Part shown: positions 33,735-42,643 of the stretch, one piece after another
Layout of the letters: each line of letters begins with the position of its first letter
Numbering within the stretch: position 1 is the stretch's first letter
From: an uncultured Lachnospiraceae bacterium
Lineage (GTDB): Bacteria > Bacillota > Clostridia > Lachnospirales > Lachnospiraceae
Direction: 5' to 3'
Assembly: GCA_947567595.1 (NCBI GenBank)
Contig: CANOMQ010000009.1
Coordinates: 1 to 64,000, forward strand
DNA length: 64,000 nucleotides
The notes under the pieces: model-generated
The model's database searches: none
Seen by the model: the letters and a program-made list of their open reading frames with translations, nothing else
What the model was told of the DNA's origin: nothing
Program-made: the position numbers and the translations under genes

Positions 33735-34595
33735 TTATTTTACTGCACCTGACGTTACACCTTCTACGATATAGCGCTGCAAGAACATATACAGTATCAA
33801 AATCGGCAGCATTGCCAGCAGCAGAGCTGCCATGACCAAACCAATATCCGTCGAGTATGTTCCATAAAATACCTGCGTAGCGATAGGAATAGTATACAAT
33901 TCCTTCTTTGCCAGTACAAGACTTGGCAGAAGGTAATCGTTCCAAAACGCCATCGCGTCAATGATTGCAACCGTTGCAATCGTCGGCTTTAACAGCGGGA
34001 ACACGATTTTCCAATAAGTCTGCCAACGGGTACAGCCGTCAATCGTCGCTGCCTCCTCAAGCGCAATCGGCACATTCGTGAAAATCGCGCCGTGGAACAT
34101 AAAGGTTGCCATTGACAAAGAAAATCCTACGTGCATGAAAATCAATGTCGCACGGTGGTTTAAAATATCCAGCACACCGCCGTAAAGCGATACCAGCGGA
34201 ACCATCAAAACCTGAAACGGAATAACCATCGACGCAATCATCAGTCCGAACAGCGCACCGCACGCTTTCCACTTGTTACGTACAATCACAAATGCCGTCA
34301 TGGACGCAAGCAGAATCGTGAAAATCGTCGAGAAAATCGTGATGCATGCTGAGTTTCCAAACGAGCGCCAAAAGTTCATTTTCCGCATTGCCTCAGGGAA
34401 GTTTTCCAGCGTAAAGCCGTGCTCTCCAATCAATGCCAGCGGATTTGTCGTGATGTCCGCCTTCGTCTTAAAGACGTTAATGATGACCAAAATAAACGGA
34501 AATATGAAACAGATAAACAATATAATCAAAATCGCAATTTCTACCGCATGGCTGATTTTTCGCCTGCGCGCAGCTTTTTCATTTAAATCATCCAT
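33735..34595 (-). CDS. MalG-type sugar ABC transporter permease (sucrose operon)
   Basis: A 286-residue permease with six helices and the ATPase-contact loop LEEAATIDGCTRWQTYWKIVFPL. The C-terminal GVTSGAVK is typical of MalG/UgpE-type partners. Its ATG overlaps the stop of the MalF-type gene by one base (TAATG), so the two subunits are translationally coupled. With the binding protein, amylosucrase and fructokinase it forms a sucrose or fructo-oligosaccharide import and use operon. No ATPase gene is present; a shared MsmK-type ATPase elsewhere is expected. Confidence 0.94.
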   Translation of the reverse strand: MDDLNEKAARRRKISHAVEIAILIILFICFIFPFILVIINVFKTKADITTNPLALIGEHGFTLENFPEAMRKMNFWRSFGNSACITIFSTIFTILLASMTAFVIVRNKWKACGALFGLMIASMVIPFQVLMVPLVSLYGGVLDILNHRATLIFMHVGFSLSMATFMFHGAIFTNVPIALEEAATIDGCTRWQTYWKIVFPLLKPTIATVAIIDAMAFWNDYLLPSLVLAKKELYTIPIATQVFYGTYSTDIGLVMAALLLAMLPILILYMFLQRYIVEGVTSGAVK

Positions 34596-35476
34596 TATGC
34601 TGACACCTCCGCTTTCTTACCAATGTATACCTGAAGGACGCCTACGACTGCGCAGACTACGAACAAAATCAGCGCCTCCGCCTGTCCGGTACCGTAATTC
34701 TTATAAGTAAATGCCTGATTGTATACGTGCATTGCCGCCATCACGGAGCTGTTGAACGGCTCGCCCTTTGTCAATGACAGGTTCACATCGTATACCATGA
34801 AACATCTTGTGATTGTCAAGAACAGACATTGTACAAACGAAGAAACCATGAGCGGAACGGAAATGTGAATAATGGACTGCATATTCGTGCAGCCGTCGAT
34901 TCTTGCCGCCTCAAGCACGTCCGCCGAAACGCTCATAAATCCTGCTACGTAAATCAACATCATGTAGCCTGCGTACTGCCATACCGAAACGATAATCAGA
35001 CAAAGCATTGCACCGTTTGTCGTGGCAAGCCATGAGGTTGAGAGTGCGCCGATAGAAAGGCTTTCGCCCAGTGCAACGAACGCACGGTTAAACACAAACT
35101 TCCATATGTAACCAAGAACGATACCGCCAATCAGGTTCGGTACGAAAAATCCGGCACGGAAGAAGTTCTGTCCTTTTACGCCGCTCGTTACCAAGAAGGC
35201 GAGGATAAAAGCAACAACATTGACCAAAATCACGGCGATTACGGAATAAATCATCGTTCTGCCCAGTGCCTGCCAATATGCGCCGTCTGCGAACGTCGCC
35301 GCGTAATTTGCAAATCCGACAAAAGGTTTTTGTGTGGAAATACCGTCCCAGCTTGTAAAGGTCAGATATAAACCGTAGATAAACGGTACGATTACAACAG
35401 CGGCAAACACAGCCGTCGTCACTCCCGCAAACATCAGAAACTGTTTGCTTTTGTAGGACATAGAATTGGTGTCCAT
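34595..35476 (-). CDS. MalF-type sugar ABC transporter permease (sucrose operon)
   Basis: A 293-residue permease with six helices beginning near residue 15 and the loop LEAARIDGCTNMQSIIHISVPL. YGLYLTFTSWDG and FVGFANYAATF near the start are typical of MalF/UgpA-type permeases. It lies about 100 bases after the binding-protein gene and is coupled to the second permease by a one-base overlap. Confidence 0.94.
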   Translation of the reverse strand: MDTNSMSYKSKQFLMFAGVTTAVFAAVVIVPFIYGLYLTFTSWDGISTQKPFVGFANYAATFADGAYWQALGRTMIYSVIAVILVNVVAFILAFLVTSGVKGQNFFRAGFFVPNLIGGIVLGYIWKFVFNRAFVALGESLSIGALSTSWLATTNGAMLCLIIVSVWQYAGYMMLIYVAGFMSVSADVLEAARIDGCTNMQSIIHISVPLMVSSFVQCLFLTITRCFMVYDVNLSLTKGEPFNSSVMAAMHVYNQAFTYKNYGTGQAEALILFVVCAVVGVLQVYIGKKAEVSA

Positions 35477-35574
35477 AACATCATTTCCCCCTTCCTTTAT
35501 CTTTCTGCTGTCAAAACGGAAAGTATTCCTTTTGACAGCAGATGTTTGATTTTCAATCTATATTCAGTTTTTCC

Positions 35575-36876
35575 TTAATGTTCTACCGGAGCTGTTGATG
35601 ACCAGTATTTTTCGATGTCCGCCGCAAATACCGCACGGTCTGACTGGTCTGCAAGATACTTCTGGAATGCTGCGCCGCAGATTGAGAAGTGATCATCGGG
35701 AAGGAAATTATAGTTATCAATCAGTTTTCCTTCGTCCGCATATTTCTTTACGGATTTTGACAATGGATCGAGTGCGCTTGCATCAATGTTGCTGTATGCC
35801 GGAACAAGTGCGCACTTCTCTGTCAAAAATGCATTTCCGTCTTCCTCAAATACAAGCCAGTTTAAGAAATCCTTTGCTGCCTGGCGCTGTTCCTCAGAAG
35901 TATTTTCTGATGAGTCAATGAAGAAATATTTTGAACCGCCGCCGACTAATTTCTCGTTTGAGCCGTCGTCCGTATTCTGCGGTACCGGCATTAAGCCCAT
36001 GTTCTCGGAATAGTCATATGCGTTAATCATCGACCAGTCCCAGTTACCGCCGAACATAAATGCGATTTCGCCTTCTGCAAGCTTCTGCTCAGAAACCTCA
36101 CGCTCTGCCGCTACCGGAGAAGATGCCGCGTAGTTGTGCTGCTTTAATGCATCAAAGGTATCCATCATGGCATTCCATTTGCTGTTGTTTACAACATCCG
36201 CCGTACCTGCGTGCAATGCGCTTATGTATGCGTCCACGTCGGGCTGCTGCTCATATGTTTCTGTCAGGAAATGACCAGCCAAAGACCAGTCCTCTTTCAT
36301 GATGCCTGTCGGCGCTGTCATACCGCCTGCAACAAGCTGCTCTAACAAACCGTTAAATGCATCAAGTGTCTTGTAATCGTCCGGATTAAAGGCTGAACCC
36401 GTGATTGCCTCAATCGCCTCCGCGTTGTAAATCACGCCTCTCGCCTCTACACATACCGGAAAACCTACTACTTTTCCGTCTACGGAAATCGCGTAATCCG
36501 TATTCTTTACCCAGTCCTGATCGCTTAAATCAGCCGCATGCTCCGCTGCAAGGGAGTATACATCCTTTGCGTCCACCATTGAAAGGGTGTACGGATCGTT
36601 TGCTGAGTAGCGTGTCGCAAGATGTGCCGAAACGGTATCGCTTGAATAGTAAACCTCTACGTCCACGCCCTTCTGCGCGCTGTACTCCTTCGCCATCTCC
36701 TCGAACTGGTCCTGCACCTCGATTTTCGAGTTGAAGATGGTGATTGCCACGTTGCCGCTTCCGCTACCGGAGCCTCCGCCGTTTGCACTTGTGCTGCTGT
36801 CCCCGCCTCCGCCGCATGCCGTAAGGGATACGGTCATCGCTGTTACAAGCGCCATTGCCAGTAGTTTCTTTCTCAT
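35575..36876 (-). CDS. Sugar-binding lipoprotein of the sucrose ABC transporter
   Basis: A 433-residue family-1 solute-binding lipoprotein: signal ending SLTACGGGG, Ser/Gly tether, then a two-lobed binding domain with VAITIFNSKIEVQDQFEEMA at the start, IAFMFGGNWDWSMI in the middle and NFLPDDHFSICGAAFQKYLA near the end. It is the promoter-proximal gene of the operon and should deliver sucrose or a related fructoside to the two permeases. The upstream promoter has an operator over its -35 box. Substrate is inferred from the downstream amylosucrase and fructokinase. Confidence 0.93.
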   Translation of the reverse strand: MRKKLLAMALVTAMTVSLTACGGGGDSSTSANGGGSGSGSGNVAITIFNSKIEVQDQFEEMAKEYSAQKGVDVEVYYSSDTVSAHLATRYSANDPYTLSMVDAKDVYSLAAEHAADLSDQDWVKNTDYAISVDGKVVGFPVCVEARGVIYNAEAIEAITGSAFNPDDYKTLDAFNGLLEQLVAGGMTAPTGIMKEDWSLAGHFLTETYEQQPDVDAYISALHAGTADVVNNSKWNAMMDTFDALKQHNYAASSPVAAEREVSEQKLAEGEIAFMFGGNWDWSMINAYDYSENMGLMPVPQNTDDGSNEKLVGGGSKYFFIDSSENTSEEQRQAAKDFLNWLVFEEDGNAFLTEKCALVPAYSNIDASALDPLSKSVKKYADEGKLIDNYNFLPDDHFSICGAAFQKYLADQSDRAVFAADIEKYWSSTAPVEH

Positions 36877-36932
36877 ACCTTTTTCCTCCTTTTATGATGT
36901 TACTTTTTTGTTTTTTTATTTTTTATGGATAA

Positions 36933-36961
36933 AGCATAGCACTTCGGAAAATGTATGTCAA
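36933..36961 (-). promoter_or_regulatory. Promoter of the sucrose operon
   Basis: TTGACA (36961-36956), 17 bases, TATGCT (36938-36933) on the minus strand: a strong sigma-A promoter whose -35 box is inside a palindromic operator. Confidence 0.8.
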
Positions 36962-36973
36962 TCGATTATCACA
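36956..36973. promoter_or_regulatory. LacI-type operator of the sucrose operon
   Basis: TGTCAATCGATTATCACA has an AATCGATT core with partly symmetric flanks and covers the -35 box. A nearly identical palindrome lies upstream of the GH32-lacI operon, so the LacI-family protein encoded at 39284-40261 is the likely ligand. Confidence 0.65.
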
Positions 36974-37088
36974 TTTTTCGTCATTATAACAAAATAAGTG
37001 CCTGTCTTTTGTTCATTATATGCGTGATTTTTGTGTAATATGACGAGAAGTTGGCTGTTTTTTCTCATTTTGGTCGGTTTTTAGGGTG

Positions 37089-37104
37089 TGATAATCCATT
37101 GATA
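37089..37104. promoter_or_regulatory. Possible secondary operator
   Basis: TGATAATCCATTGATA differs by one core base from the AATCGATT palindrome and lies 125 bases upstream of the main site. This spacing would suit looping by a tetrameric LacI-type repressor. Weak evidence. Confidence 0.3.
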
Positions 37105-37188
37105 TGATATGACAAAATATGGAATGTTTTGGGGATAATATGATAAAAAACGTTTGTGAAATGTCAAAAAACATTACCGTTCAGTTCA

Positions 37189-37307
37189 GAACTTTGCATT
37201 TACTGCAAAGTTCGTGAAACAGCGTAGTGGCAGAAATGCATCAAGCCACCACGAAGTGGTTTTGCATGGCTTGATGCCCGTAACTGCGAAGACACTGAGT
37301 AGTTACG
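37189..37307. repeat. Run of three consecutive hairpins
   Basis: Hairpin 1 is GAACTTTGCA-TTTAC-TGCAAAGTTC (37189-37213). Hairpin 2 has 11-base arms at 37238-37248 and 37267-37277 with a nested CCAC-GAA-GTGG. Hairpin 3 has CGTAACT (37279-37285) and AGTTACG (37301-37307). The last ends exactly before the ATG of the nuclease fragment. It could be a structured RNA, a palindromic repeat element or a remnant transposon end. The rest of the 36877-37307 gap holds the sucrose promoter and operators. Confidence 0.6.
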
Positions 37308-37742
37308 ATGAACGTGAAAAAACACTATATTTATAATGACAACTTTACGCTCAATGTGTTAGACTTAAATCAGATAGAACTGGCAACTGATGAGGATAAG
37401 GCTTTTGCGCTCGATTACTGGGCAAGGCTGTTTCGGGCGAAGACTTGGGAGGAGTTGAAGATGATGGCACAGAATAATACGGTTTTTAAGGAAGCAAGGG
37501 AAACGCTTTATAAGCTTAATCAGGACGATGAAATGCGTTATTTATGCGAAATGCGCGAAGAAGGACAACGCATTATGCGGACATATCAGAGCCTGATTAA
37601 GCAAGGGGAAAATAAGCTTGCGCAGAAAGACGCGGAGCTTGCTCAAAAGAACGCAGAGCTTGCACAGAACGCAACGGCGCTCGCGGAAAAGGACGCTGTC
37701 ATTGCCGCGCTTCAAGAACAGCTAAAAGCATTACAAAAATAA
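37308..37742 (+). pseudogene. C-terminal fragment of an Rpn/PD-(D/E)XK transposase-like nuclease
   Basis: A 144-residue ORF whose start YIYNDNFTLNVLDLNQIELAT and DYWARLFRAKTWEELKMMA match the middle-to-end part of Rpn-family (recombination-promoting nuclease, transposase_31-like) proteins, which are about 300 residues. The N-terminal PD-(D/E)XK catalytic domain is absent. The tail is a heptad-type coiled coil built from repeats of LAQKDAE/LAQKNAE. The ATG follows a run of three hairpins without a good ribosome site, although hairpin melting could expose weak ones. Probably a remnant, but still an open frame that could make a small coiled-coil protein. Confidence 0.6.
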
Positions 37743-37769
37743 GCGTATTGACTGGAAAGGAGCTTTCAT

Positions 37770-38441
37770 ATGAATAAACTGTTCCGTTCGGACAACCCTT
37801 TTTGGATGGGAATGGGCAGCATTTTTGATTTGTTTGTGCTGAACCTGCTTTGGCTTTTATGCTGTCTGCCGATTGTCACAATCGGCCCTGCCACTGCCGC
37901 GCTTTATTACGCCATGATCAATCTTGTGCGCGGGGAGGAAACGTATCTGTCAAGGGATTTCTTTCACTCGTTTCGCCAAAATCTGAAGCAGGGCATATTT
38001 CTTGGCGTTCCGCTCACGGCGGTCGGCGCTTTCCTGCTCTTGGATATTTCCATGTGCTATCATGCGGGAACGGGCATTTACACCTTTTTTATGGTGTTTT
38101 TTGCGGTACTGTTTCTGATTTGGCTGTTTATTACGCTCTACGCCTTTGCGCTGCTTGCGAAATTTGAGAAAAAGAATAAAGAACTCATCATTTGGGCGTT
38201 TGTGCTGTCTATCCGCAATCTTGGAAGGACGCTCCTTACAGTATTTGCGCTCGCGTTGGGGCTTTGGGTGTGTCATATTCTGCCGGGGCTGATTTTTATT
38301 GTTTTTGCACTGGTGTGCCGGTTTCAGACCGGAATGCTGTTAAAGATTTTAAAGCCTTATCTGCCCAATCCGCTGGCGGAAGAGGAGCTGAAACCGCTTT
38401 CCTTTCTTTCGGAGGAAAATGATGAGAATACGGACGAATGA
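37770..38441 (+). CDS. YesL/DUF624 family membrane protein
   Basis: A 223-residue protein with about five to six helices. NPFWMGMGSIFDLFVLNLLWLLCCLPIVTIGPATAALYY (about 9-48) is the hallmark of the YesL family, commonly encoded near polysaccharide-use and LplB-type transport genes. Function is unknown. AAAGGAG precedes the ATG. It is followed after 23 bases by a membrane-anchored protein gene, and the two are probably co-transcribed. Confidence 0.9.
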   Translation: MNKLFRSDNPFWMGMGSIFDLFVLNLLWLLCCLPIVTIGPATAALYYAMINLVRGEETYLSRDFFHSFRQNLKQGIFLGVPLTAVGAFLLLDISMCYHAGTGIYTFFMVFFAVLFLIWLFITLYAFALLAKFEKKNKELIIWAFVLSIRNLGRTLLTVFALALGLWVCHILPGLIFIVFALVCRFQTGMLLKILKPYLPNPLAEEELKPLSFLSEENDENTDE

Positions 38442-38464
38442 CGCACTAAGAAAGGAACCTTGCC

Positions 38465-39187
38465 ATGAACAAAAACACTTCACCCTTGAAAAAAGAGCTG
38501 CAACAGGACTGGGAGACGCTCAAGCGGCTTGATACGCACGGAAAGCTTGTTTTTTTGTGGGATTATTATAAATGGCGCGCGCTTGTCTGCGTCTGCGTTG
38601 TCGTGATTATCGGAACGTTTGCCCATATGCTTTGGGAAGGGCAGAAGCCACGCCGACTGCGTGTTTGTGTCGTGCTGAATACCGAAGACGATTGCAGCGT
38701 GTGGTTTCACAGGTTTACGCAGGAGTTAAAGAGTGATGGGGCAGAGGGCGATGTGGACGTTAATCAAGACCAGCCGTTTGATTATGACAATCGATACGCC
38801 TATCTTTATGAGGTGGAAGTGATGACTGCGATTTCTGCGAAGCGCATAGACGTGACGGTCTGCAATGCGGATATGTACAGCTATCTGCTCGCGCTAAACG
38901 CCTGCCTTCCTTTGGACACGGCGCTTTCTGATGATTTGGTTTCTGAACTTCTTAGTCGGGAAATGCTTTGTTATGATACGGCGAACCTTACGGAAGACGA
39001 AAACGGGGAAGTCAATTTGGCGGACGGGATTGACGGGTATTTTGCGATTGAATTGTCGGATACGGAATTTGGGAGAACCTATAATCAGACGGACGAAGAG
39101 GCAGAGCCGCTTTATGCAGTGATTATTGCCAATACGGAGCATTTTGCGGACAGTGAGGCGTTGGTGCGGGCGTTGGTAGCAGAATAA
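38465..39187 (+). CDS. Membrane-anchored hypothetical protein next to YesL
   Basis: A 240-residue protein: about 35 polar N-terminal residues, one membrane helix (about 38-56, ALVCVCVVVIIGTFAHML), then an extracytoplasmic acidic domain (LRVCVVLNTEDDCSVWFHRF ... AVIIANTEHFADSEALVRAL). Proteins of this layout often sit beside YesL genes in Lachnospiraceae; none has a known function. AAAGGAAC precedes the ATG. Confidence 0.85.
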   Translation: MNKNTSPLKKELQQDWETLKRLDTHGKLVFLWDYYKWRALVCVCVVVIIGTFAHMLWEGQKPRRLRVCVVLNTEDDCSVWFHRFTQELKSDGAEGDVDVNQDQPFDYDNRYAYLYEVEVMTAISAKRIDVTVCNADMYSYLLALNACLPLDTALSDDLVSELLSREMLCYDTANLTEDENGEVNLADGIDGYFAIELSDTEFGRTYNQTDEEAEPLYAVIIANTEHFADSEALVRALVAE

Positions 39188-39230
39188 AAAATAGCGGTAA
39201 TTCCATTGATAATTGGATTACCGCTATCAT
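39186..39230. terminator. Terminator between the YesL unit and lacI
   Basis: ATAGCGGTAAT and ATTACCGCTAT arms enclose an imperfect inner stem. The T run lies on the minus-strand side, so it mainly ends the GH32-lacI transcript and may also stop the convergent one. Confidence 0.8.
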
Positions 39231-39283
39231 ATTGTAAAACCGCCAAATCACACCATTTTTCCCATAACCTTTTAGCCATTCTC

Positions 39284-40261
39284 TCACGTCGTCTCGCGCT
39301 CCACCAGCCGAACCGGCAGGACAGTCCGCTTGGGTACCAGCTTTCCGGTCACTGCGTCCTGAATGAGATTGACTGCAATCTCCGCCATTTCCTTGACCGG
39401 CTGATGGACGGTCGTAAGCTGCGGCGTCGTCAGGGAGGCAATATTGACATCGTCAAAGCCGACGATTTTCATATCCTCCGGCACGGAAAGACCAAGCTTG
39501 CGGCACACCTGCAGCGCCTGCGCCGCCATCACGTCACTGCTCAAAAACATACCGTCCGTCTCGGGATACTTGATTAACATGCTCTCCAGCAGCTCGTCGT
39601 ACTTCAAATCATTATACTGCTCCTCCTCCGTGGACACCTCCACAAAGGTAATGTTTTTTTTCTGGCAGATTTCCCGGAATCCCTCCGTGCGCATATCCGC
39701 CGGCATTGGGATTGTGCCGATTGTGCCAACGTGGAGCAGGTTTTTGCAGCCGCACGCAATCAGCTTTCGCGCCGCAAGCTCGCCGCCCTGCTTGTTGTCG
39801 CACTCCACGCACGCCGTTCCGTTATCCAAGAAACGCTCCATTGTAATCACGGGAATGTCTACCCGCTGGAACACCTTCGTGTCAACCGTGCCGCTGCACA
39901 AAATCAGCCCCGCCGCACGGTTGCCCGTAATGATGTCAATATATTCCTTTTCTTTTTCCTGTATGCTCTGCGAGTTGCAAAGCAGGATTTTGTACCCTTT
40001 CTTGTACGCCTGATTTTCCAAATTGCTAATCATTTCCGCAAAATAGGGGTGTCTGATATGCGGCACAATCAGCCCGATGGTATTTGTACTCTTTCCGTGC
40101 AGCGAACGCGCCACCTCGTTCGGGCGATAGTTGAGCTTTTCCATCGCCTCATCTACTTTTTCCCGCGCATTGCTGCTGATATATCCGCGATTGTTCAGGA
40201 TTCGGGACACTGTGCCAACGGTCAGCCCCGCTTCCCTTGCAACATCCTTTAAAGTCGCCAT
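39284..40261 (-). CDS. LacI-family regulator of sucrose genes
   Basis: A 325-residue repressor with the LacI helix-turn-helix (MATLKDVAREAGLTVGTVSR, then ILNNRGYISSNAREKV) and the hinge helix YRPNEVARSLHGKS. The periplasmic-binding-like effector domain ends with VGFDDVNIASLTTPQLTTV. It starts 23 bases after the GH32 gene, so the two form an operon. A matching palindrome (AATCGATT core) is found upstream of this operon and over the promoter of the amylosucrase/fructokinase transporter operon, so it likely represses both until a fructoside or sugar phosphate binds. Confidence 0.93.
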   Translation of the reverse strand: MATLKDVAREAGLTVGTVSRILNNRGYISSNAREKVDEAMEKLNYRPNEVARSLHGKSTNTIGLIVPHIRHPYFAEMISNLENQAYKKGYKILLCNSQSIQEKEKEYIDIITGNRAAGLILCSGTVDTKVFQRVDIPVITMERFLDNGTACVECDNKQGGELAARKLIACGCKNLLHVGTIGTIPMPADMRTEGFREICQKKNITFVEVSTEEEQYNDLKYDELLESMLIKYPETDGMFLSSDVMAAQALQVCRKLGLSVPEDMKIVGFDDVNIASLTTPQLTTVHQPVKEMAEIAVNLIQDAVTGKLVPKRTVLPVRLVERETT

Positions 40262-40284
40262 ATTGTATTACTCCATTTCTATTA

Positions 40285-41841
40285 CTACATTACATCATAA
40301 ACAAGGTTTCTCTCAAAGACCTCTGCACTTGGTGCTTTGACTTGTACGGTCGTTTCTTTTAGAACAAACGTTCCTAACTCGGCACCGCCGCCGAAAAAGA
40401 CCTCCAAAATCCGATCATCAACCACAAAAAGAAATTCCCTGTAGCCACAGCCGATTTGGTACTGCTCCCCGTCAACGCAAAACGCGCCGTTTTCGGGATT
40501 GTAGGTGACAACACTGCCGTTCAGCTCCCATGTAAAGCTTCCTTGATAATCCTCTTTTGCGCGCAAGTCCAGTACGACTGCCTTGGATACCTTGCTTTCG
40601 CCCGTCCCATCGCTCCCTGTTACGGGCTTTGCCTGCTGCATTAGTTCCCTGACAGGCTTTTGTACTATTATATACCCATTCTCTGTGTTCTTGCAAGTCA
40701 GTTCTACGGGCAGTCCATATGCGCCTGCAAAAAATCTGCCGTCGTTTTCCAAGCGCAGCCAAGGAATGGAGATTGTGCGGTCTGCAACGCCAAAATACGT
40801 CTGCGCCGCGTATGGGATTTTATTGACATACGCCTTGCGCTGTTTTCCTTGTACCTTAAAATGAAATCCGTCAAATTCACCCGGATAGTAAAATCCGTCC
40901 GCAGTCCAAAAGAACCAGCACGTTTCGCCCGTGTCCGCGGTCAGGCAGAACAAATCGGGGCATTCCCATGCGTCGTCCAACGTAAAGCGGTCAGACTGCT
41001 CCCAGTATAATAAATCCTGCGAGCGGAAAATGGCAAAATCATTGCCCTCCAAAAACAGTACCATCACATACGCCTTCGTTTCTTCGTGCCAGTATACCTT
41101 CGGGTCCCTGTTTTCCTTCTCGATTGTGGACAGGCATGGATTATCCATCTTTACCAGCGTCTTTCCGCCGTCAAGGCTGTATGCGATTTTCTGCGTAAAT
41201 GCCAGCCCTTTGCTCCACGCGTTTGTGCCGCCTGCGGCAGTATAGAAATAGAGAATTGCGTCGCTTGGCAGTTCCAGTAAAGAACGTTCATTCGAGATTG
41301 CACAGCCTGAAAACATCGTGCCGCTCTCGTCCGGAAACAGCACGGTATCCTGCTGCTGCCAGTGCAGCAAATCCGTGCTTGTCGCGTGCCCCCAGCTCAT
41401 GTTTTCCCATGAGGTGTTGAACGGATTGTATTGGAAATACAGGTGGTATATGCCGTCCGCGTAAATCATACCGTTCGGATCGTTCGTCCAGCCAGTGTTT
41501 GCCGCAAAGTGGATATGCGGGTGGGGGGGCTGTGGCTTTTGGGCGTCGGCGTTTTGGCCTGCTTTTTCGGCGTTCTGGATAGCGTCCATAAAAGCCTGCG
41601 GCGCTTCAGCACTGAAAATGAGCTGTTCGCCCATGTATGGTTCTATCGGGATTTCGGCGTAATAGTCGCAAGGATACTGCTGGGCGTCGGTGTCCGTGTC
41701 CGCGATGGGTACCATAAATTCATGGATTTTTTTGCGGTATGCCTCTTCATCCTCCAAAAAGATTGTGACCTTTGTTTCTGTTTTTCCCACGCAAATTGGC
41801 AGAAATATATATGGTTTTGTAATTTCTAATTTTCTTTCCAT
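40285..41841 (-). CDS. GH32 beta-fructosidase (sucrose/fructan hydrolase)
   Basis: A 518-residue GH32 enzyme without signal peptide, so intracellular. The nucleophile is Asp121 in GWTNDPNG, the stabiliser Asp246 in ENRDPKV and the acid/base Glu293 in WECPD; FSGC and the C-terminal beta-sandwich (about 420-518) are also visible. The first 105 residues form an extra N-terminal domain not needed for catalysis in most relatives. It would release fructose from imported sucrose, sucrose phosphate or short fructans. First gene of an operon with lacI. Confidence 0.93.
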   Translation of the reverse strand: MERKLEITKPYIFLPICVGKTETKVTIFLEDEEAYRKKIHEFMVPIADTDTDAQQYPCDYYAEIPIEPYMGEQLIFSAEAPQAFMDAIQNAEKAGQNADAQKPQPPHPHIHFAANTGWTNDPNGMIYADGIYHLYFQYNPFNTSWENMSWGHATSTDLLHWQQQDTVLFPDESGTMFSGCAISNERSLLELPSDAILYFYTAAGGTNAWSKGLAFTQKIAYSLDGGKTLVKMDNPCLSTIEKENRDPKVYWHEETKAYVMVLFLEGNDFAIFRSQDLLYWEQSDRFTLDDAWECPDLFCLTADTGETCWFFWTADGFYYPGEFDGFHFKVQGKQRKAYVNKIPYAAQTYFGVADRTISIPWLRLENDGRFFAGAYGLPVELTCKNTENGYIIVQKPVRELMQQAKPVTGSDGTGESKVSKAVVLDLRAKEDYQGSFTWELNGSVVTYNPENGAFCVDGEQYQIGCGYREFLFVVDDRILEVFFGGGAELGTFVLKETTVQVKAPSAEVFERNLVYDVM

Positions 41842-41890
41842 CGTTGATACCTCTCTTAATTTCGTATTGTGGCAGGATTATGCGCCTATA

Positions 41891-41908
41891 TGTTAATCGA
41901 TTGTTATA
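41891..41908. promoter_or_regulatory. LacI-type operator of the GH32-lacI operon
   Basis: TGTTAATCGATTGTTATA shares the AATCGATT core and the TGT/TA flanks with the sucrose-operon operator. It lies 50 bases upstream of the GH32 start, consistent with autoregulation. Confidence 0.6.
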
Positions 41909-41939
41909 ATATCATTTATGAGTGTACCATAGTTTGTCT

Positions 41940-41960
41940 GATTTGACTATATGTCAAATC
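41940..41960. promoter_or_regulatory. Perfect palindrome upstream of the GH32 gene
   Basis: GATTTGAC-TATAT-GTCAAATC is a perfect eight-base inverted repeat; its TTGACA half could serve as a -35 box for leftward transcription. It may be a second operator. No matching -10 at ideal spacing was found. Confidence 0.4.
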
Positions 41961-42055
41961 AAACAATTTTTTTTCGGAAATGAAAACAAATACACCAAAA
42001 GTTTAGCGGCAAATCCGTATCATGGATTTACCGCTGTTTCCTGTGACTTTATTTC

Positions 42056-42609
42056 TTATTCTTCCGCTTCCTCTGCTTCTAATAAAGGACAAAAAATCTC
42101 TTCCTCTCCTAAAGAAATCACAATATAAACCGGTTCTGTACCTTGCGCGACTTCATCCGGCAGTTGAAAGAACAGTTCTCCGTCCATGGAAACTCCGGGA
42201 TTTAAGGTTTCGGACATCAAATTGCTTTTTAAAGTCAACCCGTCAGAAACCTCATAATAATTCTCATGCGAAGAATCGGTAAGTCGAACAAGCGGATCCT
42301 CCGCAATCGTGTAGACTATCGGAAGAAATGTATTTTGCTTCGAGCCGATATTGGTAATGGTAAATCGCGCTCTGACAATCTGACATCCCGCCTCTGATGC
42401 TGTGTATACGAAGCTGCCTTCCTCGAAGCTCTCCACAATTTCACAATCATGATATGTAATCTCCCAACCGCCCATAGAAACGGGTTCCTCCGCTTGAAAA
42501 TACGGATAATCCGTAATCATCGAAGCATATGCATCAAGAGTATTGATGTTTTGATACATAAAATACAGCTGATCTGCCTGCGGCTTACAATTAATCCTTT
42601 TCTTTTCAT
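42056..42609 (-). pseudogene. Lipoprotein gene with deleted signal peptide
   Basis: A 167-residue open frame (ATG 42559) encodes a beta-rich domain (MGGWEITYHDCEIVESF ... FTITNIGSKQNTFLPIV) resembling DUF4352/DUF5067-type extracellular lipoprotein domains, but no signal peptide. Upstream in the same frame the sequence reads NCKPQADQLYF, which looks like residues just after a lipoprotein Cys. A good ribosome site and ATG at 42609 start MKRKGLIV in another frame. The simplest reading is an out-of-frame deletion that removed the hydrophobic core of the signal peptide. A perfect consensus promoter still precedes it. Confidence 0.55.
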
Positions 42610-42643
42610 ATTCTTATTTCCTTTGCTTTTTTATAATGTCTTT

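Noticed and set aside
37621-37720. Repetitive LAQKDAE-type codons as a DNA repeat or CRISPR-like array
   Set aside because: The units are short heptads of a coiled coil in one reading frame, without spacers.
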